Origin: Eutrigla gurnardus
Taxonomy: Eukaryota; Chordata; Actinopteri; Perciformes; Triglidae
Direction of reading: 5' to 3'
DNA: 64,000 bases
NCBI GenBank assembly: GCA_963514095.1
Contig: OY741280.1
Span: 21,424,554 to 21,488,553, forward strand
The notes under the pieces: generated by a model
The model's input: only the letters and a program-made list of their open reading frames with translations
Told to the model about the DNA's origin: nothing
Database searches by the model: none
Part shown: piece after piece, positions 22,641-39,966 of the stretch
Position numbering within the stretch: the first letter of the stretch is position 1
Layout: each line of letters starts with the position of its first letter
Translations under genes and position numbers: made by a program

Positions 22641-22815
22641 TTGTCTTCACAAGGAATTGTGGGTCGGTGTAATCTCTTTTCCTTTCGTAAAGGAAGATCT
22701 GTTGCATCCTATGCTAAAGGAGATCTGAAAGGAAACATTGCAGCTCCCTTCCTTCAAATTTAGAGAATTAATTTTTATCATGGCGGCCACTTGTTTACTT
22801 CCGGGTCACTTCTTC
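22640..22815. other. Conserved downstream module, copy B
   Basis: Second occurrence of the GGAATTGTGGGT / ATGGCGGCC / ACTTCCGGGTCA module described at 12082. Confidence 0.5.
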
Positions 22816-22839
22816 AGTTGACACCTTCCTAAGCAAAAA

Positions 22840-23050
22840 AACAAAGTCCCAAAAACAGTCAGGCAAAAACCCACAGAAAGGAACACGACAGCAGGGATAA
22901 CAGGCCGAACCACAAGGAACATACTAGACCAAATACACAGAAGGAACTGACAAGGAAACAGAGGGAACACACAGACTATATACACCAGGACTGATTAGGA
23001 ACAGGGCCCAGGTGGGAAAACATGAGGGCAGGCTGACGAGACAATCAGAC
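22840..23050 (-). mobile_element. LTR-like relic (gypsy-type?)
   Basis: The - strand resembles fish LTR promoter sequence: GGCCCTGTTCCTAATCAG, then GTATATAGTCTGTG as a TATA-type box, and a pyrimidine-rich tail. Related pieces occur at 31290-31440 and 45905-46035. No partner LTR or internal domain is seen. Confidence 0.35.
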
Positions 23051-23479
23051 ACAGCTGATATTCGAATATTAGAAATATCTTGGTGTTCCTTGGATCTCCA
23101 AAAGTAGAGCCGATGCCAAAGCTTTCAGCCAACAAACTCCTCTTCTGTGGTAGGCTACCATCTTGCCTATAAATGAAATGGAATTGAATGTAACAAGAGA
23201 TGACTTAGTGATTTTTTTCCAACATTTATTTGATCCTGCAAATGAAAATCTAACTGAATGAATTGCCTTTGTGACCAGCTTATAACTGGTCACAAACTCC
23301 GTCATACTCTGTTTGTTCTCCATCAAACTCCCACTAGCGCTGCGATGCTGCGATCCAGCTAGCATGCTAAGCTAACTAGCTTAGCTTCGTATGCTAACGG
23401 GAAGAGATGAGTCGGTGCTAAAACATTCAGACAGATAAATAAATGAATAAATAATAATATAATAAATGAAAAGCCCATC

Positions 23480-23642
23480 CAGACAGGTTTATCCAGACAT
23501 ACAGAGACTCTGGAGGGTCAGTACTGGTGAAGCTAACAGACACTTTCTCAACACAACGAAGGAACTCTCCGTTTCTCGATGTTTCTACTGACGCCGGGCG
23601 CCATTTTGCTAAAAGACAAACATCAATGAAGACACATTTGGA
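23480..23642 (-). pseudogene. Orphan 5' region of the zinc-finger gene, upstream of C
   Basis: This shares CATCCAGACAGGTTTATCC and the following 150 bp with the 5' regions of the zinc-finger genes at 33660, 48296 and 63122. It diverges about 20 bp before the place where their start codon would be. No finger exon is left in the B-C interval. Confidence 0.6.
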
Positions 23643-23849
23643 GCTCTTGTTTGTTGTCGACAGCCAGACTGAACACAAGCAGACTAAGACTCTACTGCAT
23701 GTGAGCTTCATTCATACATTTCTGCACATTACATTGCATTAGCCTGCAGATGATCACAGCAGAGCTGATCAGCAGGAGGTTAAATGCTCCTTTCAGGTGC
23801 GGACAGCGTTGAGAAACCAGAATAAAGTGTCTCCAGCGTCCTGAAATAA

Positions 23850-24072
23850 CATCACTCGACTTTCGTCATTAACCTCAGTGGCTTTACCCGGCTATTAGTG
23901 ATGTAATGCTCAGCTAAAATCCCCATTGGCTCAGACGGAGGGTGAAGTCAGCGCTCCTCCTGGTCTCAGCCTCACTTCAGCCCGGATAGAGCAGCAGCTC
24001 GGACGTCATCACTTTGCCTCCACAATAATAACAAGTGAAGAGTTGAAGACAGCTTGAGAAGGACAGGTGACG
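23850..24072 (+). promoter_or_regulatory. Class I promoter of copy C, decayed ISRE and X2
   Basis: The Y-like box ATTGGCT is kept (23925-23931). The X2 position reads TGATGTA (23899-23905) and the ISRE position has lost one half (only GACTTTCGTC near 23858). Upstream control of C should therefore differ from B. Confidence 0.65.
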
Positions 24073-30963
<6,891 letters not shown>

Positions 30964-31079
30964 AGACCCAAACAGACACTGGGGCGGTGGTTGAATAGTA
31001 AAAAGTAATGCATGAAAGTCATTGTTAAATATGTAAATATGGATATAGTTTGTTTTCGTGAACGGCCGAGGTGTGCGTC

Positions 31080-31262
31080 ACTTTAAATGTTGCCCTCACA
31101 AGGAATTGTGGGTCGGTGTAATCTCCTTTCCTTTCGTACAGGAAGATCTGTTGCATCCTATGCTAAAGGAGATCTGAAAGGAAGCATTGCAGCTCCTTTC
31201 CTTCAAATTTAGAGAAATCAAGCAGCTCTTATCATGGCGGCCACTTGTTTACTTCCGGGTCA
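31080..31262. other. Conserved downstream module, copy C
   Basis: Third occurrence of the module with GGAATTGTGGGT, ATGGCGGCC and ACTTCCGGGTCA, about 120 bp after the class I stop codon. Confidence 0.5.
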
Positions 31263-31466
31263 CTTCTTGAGTTAAGAACCTTCCCAAGCAAACAAAGAAG
31301 AGTCCCAAAAACAGGCAGGCAAACTGACAAGGAAACAGAGGGAACACACAGACTATATACACCAGGACTGATTAGGAACGGGGCCCAGGTGGGAAAACAT
31401 GAGGGCAGGCTGACGAGACTATCAGACACAGCTGATATCCCCACCCTCCCAAAAAAAACACCCTTA

Positions 31467-31680
31467 CCTATAGCACTTTGATCACAGCACTAATGTACTT
31501 AAGGTATGTTTGCTGACGGCAACTACTTTATTCAGACAAGGATCTAACACTTGTTCTATTTTAGCTCTTACTTTATCGGCAATGATATGTTGTGGTTTCT
31601 TTGTTTCTTTTGACAAATGTACTTATTGTAAGTCGCTTTGGACAAAAGCTAAATGACCTAAATGTAAATGTAAATGTTGG
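31467..31680 (+). mobile_element. L2 LINE tail, + orientation, left of zinc-finger block 1
   Basis: 3'-end-only L2 copy ending TAAATGTAAATGTAAATGT. It pairs in opposite orientation with 34167-34490 on the other side of the zinc-finger gene. Confidence 0.75.
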
Positions 31681-32087
31681 AATATTAGAAATAGCTTGTC
31701 GTTCCTTGAATCTCCAAAAGTAGAGCCGATGCCAAAGTTTTCAGCCATCAAACTCCTCTTTAAGTGATTGTTTTCCAACATTTATTTGATCCTGCAAATA
31801 TTAAATGATTTAAATGAATTGCCTTCTGGTCTTTTTCTGCACCACTCAGCAATATAAAACAACACTGTGATCTTAGAATACATACCGATACATCAGTTTG
31901 AACATTACAGTTAAGAGCTTATAACTGACAGGAAAACATCGGACCTAAATTATAACTACAAATCCCCTCACAACCATGAAAAACAGTATAAAAGAGGAAA
32001 AACAAGGACACCTGGTGGGCAAAGTAAACCGGTGCGTGAGGATCTGTGAAAACAATCTACAACACGATGGTACTGTGTTCTGCATCC

Positions 32088-32226
32088 CATCCTCTCCTAT
32101 AATGCAGCAGAAACACTCATACAAGCCTTCATAACAACCAGACTGGACTATTGCAACATCATTCTCTATGGCCTCCCCTCCACCGACCTCCAAAAATCCA
32201 TGTTTGCGGTGGTTATTTGTGTTGAA
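32088..32226 (+). pseudogene. LINE RT relic (YCN motif) in unit C
   Basis: The translation contains AETLIQAFITTRLDYCN, the part of a LINE carboxy-terminal region that normally reads SRLDYCNSLL. Identical relics are at 46709-46856 and 61548-61689. The piece is short and was copied with the unit. Confidence 0.55.
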
Positions 32227-32910
32227 TAAGGCACAAAGTCAGAAACGTTTCTTTCCGTAGGGTTTAATCGATTTCTGGCTCCTTCTTTCTTATGATGCAC
32301 ACATGTATATCGAACCTTCCTTTATGTCTTTAAGCACTTAGAAAATGCAGAAACAGATGCAAGATTGTTTTTAACAAAGCAGAAGGTTTTACATCAGGAT
32401 TACATGAGACATGGGAATTTCCATCACATGGTTGGGGCTGAAAACTAAGAGTGAATGTGTGGATGTTTTGACCTGATGAGGCCAGGCAAATCTTTTGTGA
32501 CAAACTGTTTCAGCCTTAAGATTATATAAAGTAAAAGTAAAATAACTCCTTTACCCAACCTTAGCAAGTAAATAAACACCAAAAAAAAGGCTGGTCAAGC
32601 ACTTTAAGTGTAACAACGAATGTTGCACATTGTGAGCATCTCTCTTAAATGGAGGGAAATAATCAGCCGGCTGGAGGAGGCGTCACCTTAAGCAAAGTAT
32701 GACTCTGTCAAAGCGATCCAGGTTTATCGTGATGCCACAGGGTAAGAATTATACCAGCAATAACCTACTGACTGCTCTGCAGCATGTTTAATATATTTTA
32801 TAGTATTCAACTATTCAGTTAATAACAAAATGTATGTGTAACAGCCATGAGGTTGAGGTAAGAGCACATGTTTATTTCTGTAAACTGTGTTGGACGTGAC
32901 AAATATTTCC
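32227..32910. other. Spacer downstream of zinc-finger gene 1
   Basis: AT-rich sequence that is the 3' flank of the antisense zinc-finger gene and is repeated in units D and E. I see no gene or RNA in it. Confidence 0.4.
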
Positions 32911-33636
32911 TCATTTGACAGATTTTTCTCCTGTGTGAGTTCTCATGTGATCCTGTAAATGTTGACGCCATCTAAATGATTTTAAACAGACTGAGCAGCT
33001 GAAAGGTTTCTCACTTGAATGGATTTTAATGTGTTTATTTAAATTTCCGCTCTCTGTAAAAGATTTGTTACAAACTGAGCAGCTGAAAGGTCTCTCTCCT
33101 GTGTGAGTTCTCTTGTGTGTGTGTAAATGATATCTCATTGCAATTTTTTTCTGACAAACTGAGCAGCTGAAAGGTTTTTCTCCAGTATGAGTCCTCGTGT
33201 GTCTCTTCAGGTCGCCACTTGCAATGAAACCTTTATCACACACTAAGCACCTGAAAGGTTTTTCTCCTGTGTGTATTAACATGTGATTCTGTAAATTTCC
33301 ACTCTGTGTAAAACACTTCCTACAAACCGAGCAGCTGAAAGGTCTCTCTCCTGTGTGAGTTCTCATGTGTCTCTTCAGACTTCCACTGATTGTAAATGTT
33401 TTCCCACACTCAGAGCAGATAAATTGTTTCCCACCAGTTCTACATCTAAATTCACTGTCAGGGATTTCATTTTTCAAAGCCTTTAAACCTGACTGAGGTT
33501 CTCTGGTCTCCTGCCAATCATCATTGTGTTCATGCTCAGGTTCAGAAATTGTTTCCAATCTTGTCATAAGTATCTGATTGTAAATTTGAATCTGAGTTCC
33601 TGGCTGGTTCTGGTCCTCCACAGTCCTCTTCATCAT
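32911..33636 (-). CDS. C2H2 zinc-finger protein, unit C (frameshifted N-terminus)
   Basis: Six C2H2 fingers with TGERPF/TGEKPF linkers, so a likely nuclear DNA-binding protein. The finger part is intact and close to the copies at 47548 and 62374. The amino end is altered: relative to those copies one extra base near 33545-33552 puts the original start (about 33645) out of frame. The open frame now begins at another ATG (33636) with about 30 unrelated residues before the shared EPEHEHND stretch. Finger 6 has the helix RWRQHLQDH. The gene is divergent to class I copy D. It may be a functional alternative start or a decaying copy. Confidence 0.75.
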   Translation of the reverse strand: MMKRTVEDQNQPGTQIQIYNQILMTRLETISEPEHEHNDDWQETREPQSGLKALKNEIPDSEFRCRTGGKQFICSECGKTFTISGSLKRHMRTHTGERPFSCSVCRKCFTQSGNLQNHMLIHTGEKPFRCLVCDKGFIASGDLKRHTRTHTGEKPFSCSVCQKKIAMRYHLHTHKRTHTGERPFSCSVCNKSFTESGNLNKHIKIHSSEKPFSCSVCLKSFRWRQHLQDHMRTHTGEKSVK

Positions 33637-33659
33637 ATTCCTTTTTCATGTGTTCTTAA

Positions 33660-33815
33660 ACATCCAGACAGGTTTATCCAGACATACAGAGACTCTGGAG
33701 GGTCAGTACTGGTGAAGCTAACAGACACTTTCTAAACACCACAAGGAACTCTCCGTTTCTCGCTGTTTCTACTGACGCCAAGCGCCATTTTGCTAAAAGA
33801 CAAACATCCGGTTCC
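33660..33815 (-). promoter_or_regulatory. 5' region of zinc-finger gene, unit C
   Basis: Shared with units D and E and with the orphan copies upstream of B and C. On the - strand it holds AAAATGGCG (YY1-like) and would be the promoter or 5'UTR. Confidence 0.5.
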
Positions 33816-34004
33816 GCAGATACTTGGTGCGTAACCTACAAAATAAAAGCACATAAACTTACATTACAAAAATAATATTGAATTTTTCTTGCACTTGCAT
33901 CTTTCTTACTAGCCATGTTTAGATCATCTGACTAAAGGTTTGGCGTCCTGCTACATTAAAGTAGGGGGTAATTACCTCAATTCCAAAACTAAACAAATAT
34001 ATAA

Positions 34005-34005
<1 letters not shown>

Positions 34006-34036
<31 letters not shown>
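34006..34036. repeat. (AC)n near zinc-finger promoter, unit C
   Basis: A tract of 31 bp, against about 41 bp in unit D and 71 bp in unit E. Confidence 0.85.
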
Positions 34037-34037
<1 letters not shown>

Positions 34038-34166
34038 CATAGAGCAGCCTGTTACATCAATGAAAACACACTTGGAACTCTTGTTTGTTGTCGACAGCCA
34101 GACTGAACACAAGCAGACTAAGACACTACGGCAGAGTATGTGAGCTTCATTCATACATTTCTGCAC

Positions 34167-34376
34167 ATTTACATTTACATTTAGGTCATTTAGCAGACGC
34201 TTTTATCCAAAGCGACTTACAATAAGTACATTTGTCAAAAGAAGGAAACAAAGAAACCACAACATATCATTGCCGATAAAGTAAGAGCTAAAAATAGAAC
34301 AAGTGTTAGATCCTCATCTGAGTAAAGTAGTACCTTAAGAGCAACAGTGCTATAATCAGAGTGCTATATAGGTACT

Positions 34377-34407
<31 letters not shown>

Positions 34408-34490
34408 GTTAGTGGGTCATGCTATGTAGAGTCGAGGTGAAGTCTGAACAGGTGAGTCTTGAGCCTTTTTCGGAAGATGGCAAATGACTC
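34167..34490 (-). mobile_element. L2 LINE tail, - orientation, right of zinc-finger block 1
   Basis: L2 3' end with TTTACATTTACATTTAGGTC. It includes a T-run followed by a run of about 20 G (34376-34406). It lies between the zinc-finger 5' region and the promoter of class I copy D. Confidence 0.8.
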
Positions 34491-34614
34491 TGACATTACA
34501 TTGCATTAGCCTGCAGATGACAGGAGCAGGAGGTTAAATGCTCCTTTCAGGTGCGGACAGCGTTGAGAAACCAGAATAACGTGTCTCCAGCGTCCTCTCA
34601 CGCAGGCTGAAACA

Positions 34615-34845
34615 ACATCGCTCCACTTTAACTTTCGTTATTAACCTCAGTGGCTTTACCCGGCTATTAGTGACGTCGGTGCTCAGCTAAAATCCCCATT
34701 GGCTCAGACGGAGGGTGAAGTCAGCGCTCTTCCTGGTCTCAGCCTCACTTCAGCCTGGATAGAGCAGCAGCTCGGACGTCATCACTTTGCCTCCACAATA
34801 ATAACAAGTGAAGAGTTGAAGACAGCTTGAGAAGGACAGGTGACG
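34615..34845 (+). promoter_or_regulatory. Class I promoter of copy D
   Basis: The X2/CRE box TGACGTC (34671-34677) and the Y-like box ATTGGCT (34698-34704) are kept with 20-bp spacing. The ISRE position reads TTTAACTTTC (34628-34637), one base from the half-site spacing core of B. Confidence 0.65.
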
Positions 34846-36535
34846 ATGGAGACGTGGACTGTGCTTCTTCTCCTGGCCGTCGGCCTCCACAGCGCGGCCG
34901 CAGGTGAGTCCACACTTTAGTTGTTGGCTTTTAAGTTGCTCGCTTGAGGAGTGTAAACTACTAACGATGCTTCCTGAAGAAGAAACCACTCCACCAACTG
35001 GAAACTAAACTGGACTTTCACTTCACATGGAGATGAAATCAAATGAACAACGCCTCTTTCTACAAACTGCTTTCTGTCAACCAAAGTCAGTGTAACCGGA
35101 TGATATATGGCGTCTATTCATTTCGGTTCTTTGGTGTCCTCGTTGGTCTGTTTGTCTGTTTTGCGACAGGTATGGCGATCGCGGCAGGTGTGACACGCCC
35201 CTTTCCGGCACCTGTAGTGCCGCCGCGGTCTCGGCCGCTAATGCGGGGTGGTTTATATACCCCCCCAGTTATTTAGTCTCTCTCTTCTGCTGAAGCGGGT
35301 GCTGCGTGTTGGCAGCTCCGCCGAGCCATCGTATCCCGGCGTCTGTGCAGTGTTCCGCAGGTATGTAGCGCAGTCTCATGACGTGACGAGGTAATAAGAT
35401 GCTGCGCTGACGGTCCTTTGTTGTAGGTTGGCGCGGTGGGCCAGGACGGTGTGTGTGTGTGTGTCCCCCTGTCCGGTTAGCTGCCGCTGCTGCCGCCGTA
35501 GCTGCTACCAGCTATAGGCGCTGATGCGTGCTCGACGCAGGTAACCCGTGCTATGATCTAAATGCTATTTTTGTCTGCTAAGTGTGTTTAGGTGTTGTCA
35601 CTAACGATTGCTTTTGTTTTTGAAGCTTGTCTGGCGTTGGGCTGCTGTGTGCCCTGCCTCGCCTCCAAACTCTTGCCTCCAAATTCTGGCCTCCAAACTC
35701 TTGCCTCTAATGCCTAGCCTCTCTTTTTATTAGCCTTGCTCTGTGTATTTAGCCTCTGTTTTATTAGCCTTGCTCTGTGTATTTAGCCTCTGTTTTATTA
35801 GCCTTGCTATGGGTAGTTAGCCTCTGTTTTATTAGCCTCTCTTTGTTTAATTAGCGTTGCTCTGTTTAGTTGTAATTAGTCACGTGACTTGCGTAAGTAT
35901 AACCAGTCGCGTTGTCCTGCGTACTTAGCGTGACCAGTTGTGCTGCTCTTGTTGCATAGACGCTATTTTGAAGCTGCTGGAGCTAGCTGTTTATCGGCCC
36001 CCTTCCTCTTAGCTGGACCGCTATGGATGGGTGTAAGTGGAACACCATATTTTGTCTGACATTAAAGAAAAGAACTATATAAATGTTTTAGAGCTAACTT
36101 AATAAAAATTGTTTACTGCAAGAAATAAAGATTGTTAACTTACACATCATACGTGCCTGTATTCATTTGTGTGCGGACCTGTGTATGGGATGTTTTCGGG
36201 AAACCCCCTCTGAGATATTAAAGTTAAAGGAGTATACTCTTCCAAAGCCCTTAATGAAAGATACAAGATCAAGGAAGTTTACGTCGCCCGGATTGGCGTC
36301 ACCGGGGCCCCACCCTGGAGCCAGGCCCGGGGTTGGGGCTCGCAGGCGAGCGCCTGGTGGCCGGGTCTGTGCCCACGGGACCCGGCCGGGCGCAGCCCGA
36401 AAGAGCGACGTGGGCCCGCCCTCCTGTAGGCCCACCACCCGCAGGAGGGTTCAGAAGGGGCCGGTGCGGTGCGATTTGGGTGGCTGTCCTGGGCGGGTGC
36501 CCCGGCGACCCAATCCCCGGACGGTGACTCTAGCC

Positions 36536-37376
36536 ATGGGGACATGGAATGTCACCTCACTGGGGGGGAAAGAGCCTGAGCTAGTGCGGGAGGTAGAGCG
36601 CTACCGGCTACAGGTAGTCGGGCTCACCTCCACGCACAGTCTGGGCTCTGGAACCCAACTCCTTGAGAGAGGCTGGACTCTCTTCTACTCTGGAGTTGCC
36701 CGCGGTGAAAGGCGCCGAGCTGGTGTGGGCTTGCTTATAGCCCCCCAGCTCGGCCGCCATGTGTTGGAGTTTTCCCCGGTGAACGAGAGGGTCGTTTCCC
36801 TGCGCCTTCGGGTCGGGGATAGGTCTCTCACTGTTGTTTCGGCCTATGGGCCAAACGGCAGTGCAGAGAGTCTTGGAGTCCTTGGGAGGGGTACTTGAGA
36901 GTGCTCCAACCGGGGACTCCATTGTTTTACTGGGGGACTTCAACGCTCACGTGGGCAACGACAGTGTTACCTGGAGGGGCGTGATTGGGAGGAACGGCCT
37001 CCCCGATCAGAACCCGAGTGGGGTTCTGTTATTGGACTTCTGTGCTAGTCACGGTTTGTCCATAACGAACACCGTGTTCAAGCATAAGGGTGTCCATCAG
37101 TGCACATGGCACCAGGACACCCTAGGCCGGAGGTCAATGATCGACTTCGTGGTTGTGTCATCTGACCTCCGGCCGTATGTCTTGGACACTCGGGTGAAGA
37201 GAGGGGCTGAGCTGTCAACTGATCACCACCTGGTGGTGAGTTGGATCCGCTGGCAGGGGAGGAAGCTGGACAGACTTGGCAGACCTAAACGTGTTGTGAG
37301 GGTCTGCTGGGAAAGTCTGGTGGAACCCTCTGTCAGGGAGGTCTTCAACTCCCACCTCCGGGAGAGCTTTGACTAG
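36536..37376 (+). pseudogene. RTE LINE endonuclease, frameshifted
   Basis: Starts at ATG 36536 (MGTWNVTSL, the usual start of the endonuclease domain). The frame changes near 36840-36898 and goes on to a GDFNAH block, an SDHHLV block and a stop at 37374-37376. These are the motifs of APE-type endonucleases that nick the target. The single frameshift breaks the domain. Confidence 0.75.
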
Positions 37377-37964
37377 ATCCCGAGGGAGGCTGGGGACATT
37401 GAGTCCGAATGGACCTTGTTCTCTGCTTCCATTGTTGACGCGGCTGTTCGAAGCTGTGGCCGTAAGGTCTCCGGTGCCTGTCGTGGTGCAATCCCCGAAC
37501 CCGGTGGTGGACACCGGAAGTAAGGGATGCTGTCAAGCTGAAAAGGGAGTCCTACCGAACCTGGTTGGCTCGGGGGACTCCCGAGGCAGCTGACGGGTAC
37601 CGGCAGGCCAAGCGTGCTGCAGCGCGGGCGGTCACTGAAGCAAAGGTTCGGGTCTGGGAAGAGTTCGGGGAGGCCATGGAGGAGGACTATCGGTTGGCCT
37701 CGAGGAAATTCTGGCAAACCATCCGGCGCCTTAGGAAGGGGAAGCAGCCCTCCACCAACACTGTTTACGGTGGAGGTGGGGAGCTGCTGACTTCGACTGG
37801 GTATCGTTGGGCGGTGGAAGGAATACTTCGAGGATCTCCTCAATCCCACTGACACGTCTTCCACTGAGGAAGCAGAGGCTGGAGACTCTGAGGTTCATCC
37901 ACCCATTACCTGGGCTGAAGTCACCGAGGTAGTTAAGAAGCTCCCCGGTGGCAAGGCACCGGGG
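37377..37964 (+). pseudogene. RTE LINE linker region, several frames
   Basis: The region between endonuclease and RT is scattered over all three + frames (for example 37565-37852). It carries a KRAAARAVTEAKVRVWEEFG stretch typical of RTE elements. It is decayed. Confidence 0.6.
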
Positions 37965-39343
37965 GTGGATGAGATCCGCCCTGAGTACCTCAAGTCTCTG
38001 GATGTTGTGGGGCTGTCTTGGTTGACACATCTCTGCAACATCGCGTGGCAGTCGGGGACAGTGCCTCTGGACTGGCGGACCGGGGTGGTGGTCCCTCTAT
38101 TCAAAAACGGGGACCGGAGGGTGTGTTCCAACTATCGGGGGATCACACTTCTCAGCCTCCCCGGGAAAGTCTATTCCAGGGTACTGGAGAGGAGAATTCG
38201 GCCGATAGTCGAACCTCGGATTCAGGAGGAACAATGCGGTTTTCGTCCTGGCCGTGGAACACTGGACCAGCTCTATACTCTCCGCAGGGTGCTCGAGGGT
38301 TCATGGGAGTTTGCCCAACCAGTCCACATGTGTTTTGTGGACTTGGAGAAGGCATTCGACCGTGTCCCTCGTGGCATTCTGTGGGAGGTACTTCGGGAGT
38401 ACGGGGTCGGGGGCCCTCTGCTAAGGGCTGTTCGGTCCCTGTATGACCGGAGCAGGAGCTTGGTTCGCATTGCCGGCAGTAAGTCAGACCTGTTCCAGGT
38501 GCATGTTGGACTCAGCCGTGGGCCGGATGGGATCTGGTTCGGGAGCCACTGGATTTCATCCCTGCTTTTTGCGGACGATGTGGTCTTGTTGGCTCCTTCG
38601 AGCCAGGACCTCCAGCATGTCCTGGGGCGGTTTGCAGCCGAGTGTGAAGCAGCCGGGATGAGGATTAGCACCTCCAAATCTGAGGCCATGGTTCTCGACC
38701 GGAAAAAAGTGGCTTGCTCCCTCCAGGTCGGGGGGGAGTTCCTGCCTCAAGTGGAGGAGTTTAAGTATCTTGGGGTCTTGTTCACGAGTGAGGGAAGGAT
38801 GGAACGTGAGATTGACAGGCGGATCTGTGCAGCGGCTGCTGTAATGCGGTCGTTGTATCGGTCCGTCGTGGTGAAGAGAGAGCTGAGCCGAAAGGCGAAG
38901 CTCTCAATTTACCGGTCAATCTACGTTCCTACCCTCACCTATGGTCATGAACTTTGGGTTATGACCGAAAGAATAAGATCCCGGATACAAGCGGCCGAAA
39001 TGAGCTTCCTCCGCAGGGTGGCGGGGCGCTCCCTTAGAGATAGGGTGAGGAGCTCCGTCACACGGGAGGAGCTCGGAGTAGAGGCGCTGCTCCTCCACAT
39101 CGAGAGGAGCCAGTTGAGGTGGCTCGGGCATCTGTATCGGATGCCCCCTGGACGCCTCCCTCGGGAGGTGTTCCAGGCATGCCACGAGGAAGACCCAGGA
39201 CACGCTGGAGTGACTATGTCACCCGGCTGGCCTGGGAACGCCTTGGGGTCCTCCCGGAGGAGCTGGGGGAAGTATCCGGGGAGAGGGAAGTCTGGGCGTC
39301 CCTGCTCAGGCAGCTGCCCCCGCGACCCGGTCCCGGATAAGCG
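37965..39343 (+). pseudogene. RTE LINE reverse transcriptase with small internal deletion
   Basis: A long frame with NYRGITLLS, CGFRPGRGT, FVDLEKAFDRVP and FADD (38568-38579), followed by the carboxy-terminal segment of RTE elements. Between VGLSRG and WFGS (about 38505-38535) some 20 residues expected between the two palm motifs are missing. The RT would probably not fold properly. Confidence 0.75.
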
Positions 39344-39583
39344 GAAGAAGATGGATGGATGGATGGATGGAGTATACTCTTTAGGTGAAAGTCCTAAGGT
39401 GGCGTTGTCGGTGTTATATAGATATATATATAGATTCTCTAGATCTGCTGCTCACAGTTAGACGGGGCCAAGTGCACGCCGCGGCGGCGACGGGCCACAT
39501 TCTTGGCGTTGTCGGCAGGATCAGGCCACATTCTTGGCGTTGTCGGCAGTATCAGGCCACATCAGGAACACAACTGACCTAAA

Positions 39584-39966
39584 CAGGGCTGGACTGGGAC
39601 CAAAAATCGGCCCGGGCATTTTCAGCCGAGACCGTGTTTTGGTGTTTTGGTTTTGGCATACGCGCACGCACTGTCAAACTCGCGCAGCTAGGGGGTAGGC
39701 GCGGGGGAAGCCTTGCCATGGCGACGAGGGAAAACAGAACGTTGATGAACCAAACCAGCCGCGAGGATTTCCCCTTATAATAAGCGCTGCTGCCCTCCTG
39801 TTTAGAGCCGCGAGTTAAGTCCATTCAATGTGTGGGAAACACTGAATAGGTATCATGACTAATACCATTAATAACACTAGTCCCATTAGTTTAAAAAAAA
39901 AAAAAGGCTCGGCCCAAAATCGCCATCGGCGCTTCGGGCAAATGCCTGATGGTCAGTCCAGCCCTG
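39584..39966. mobile_element. hAT-type MITE in D intron 1
   Basis: Inverted ends CAGGGCTGGACTGG and CCAGTCCAGCCCTG with an exact 8-bp duplication GACCTAAA (39576-39583 and 39967-39974). It is 383 bp with no coding. Copies B and C have the empty site; copy E has the same insertion, further disrupted. Confidence 0.9.

Larger units (their letters stand above)
36242..39368 (+). mobile_element. RTE-clade (Rex3-like) LINE in D intron 1
   Basis: About 3.1 kb, with a GC-rich 5' part, an endonuclease, an RT and a 3' end of GATGGATGG repeats. A 13-bp direct repeat GGAGTATACTCTT flanks it (36229-36241 and 39369-39381). The GATG tail and motif order match the RTE group common in fish (Rex3 and relatives). 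The copy reaches its 5' end but is frameshifted. Confidence 0.85.
35091..39561 (+). mobile_element. LTR-like element (possible solo LTR) split by an RTE LINE
   Basis: The insertion starts TGTAACC and ends GGCCACA, flanked by the 4-bp duplication TCAG (35087-35090 and 39562-39565). In copy B the same intron has one TCAG at this place. Without the nested RTE it is about 1.33 kb, which fits a long solo LTR. No internal coding domains are seen. A 32-bp tandem repeat (TTGGCGTTGTCGGCAG) lies near its end. Confidence 0.55.
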
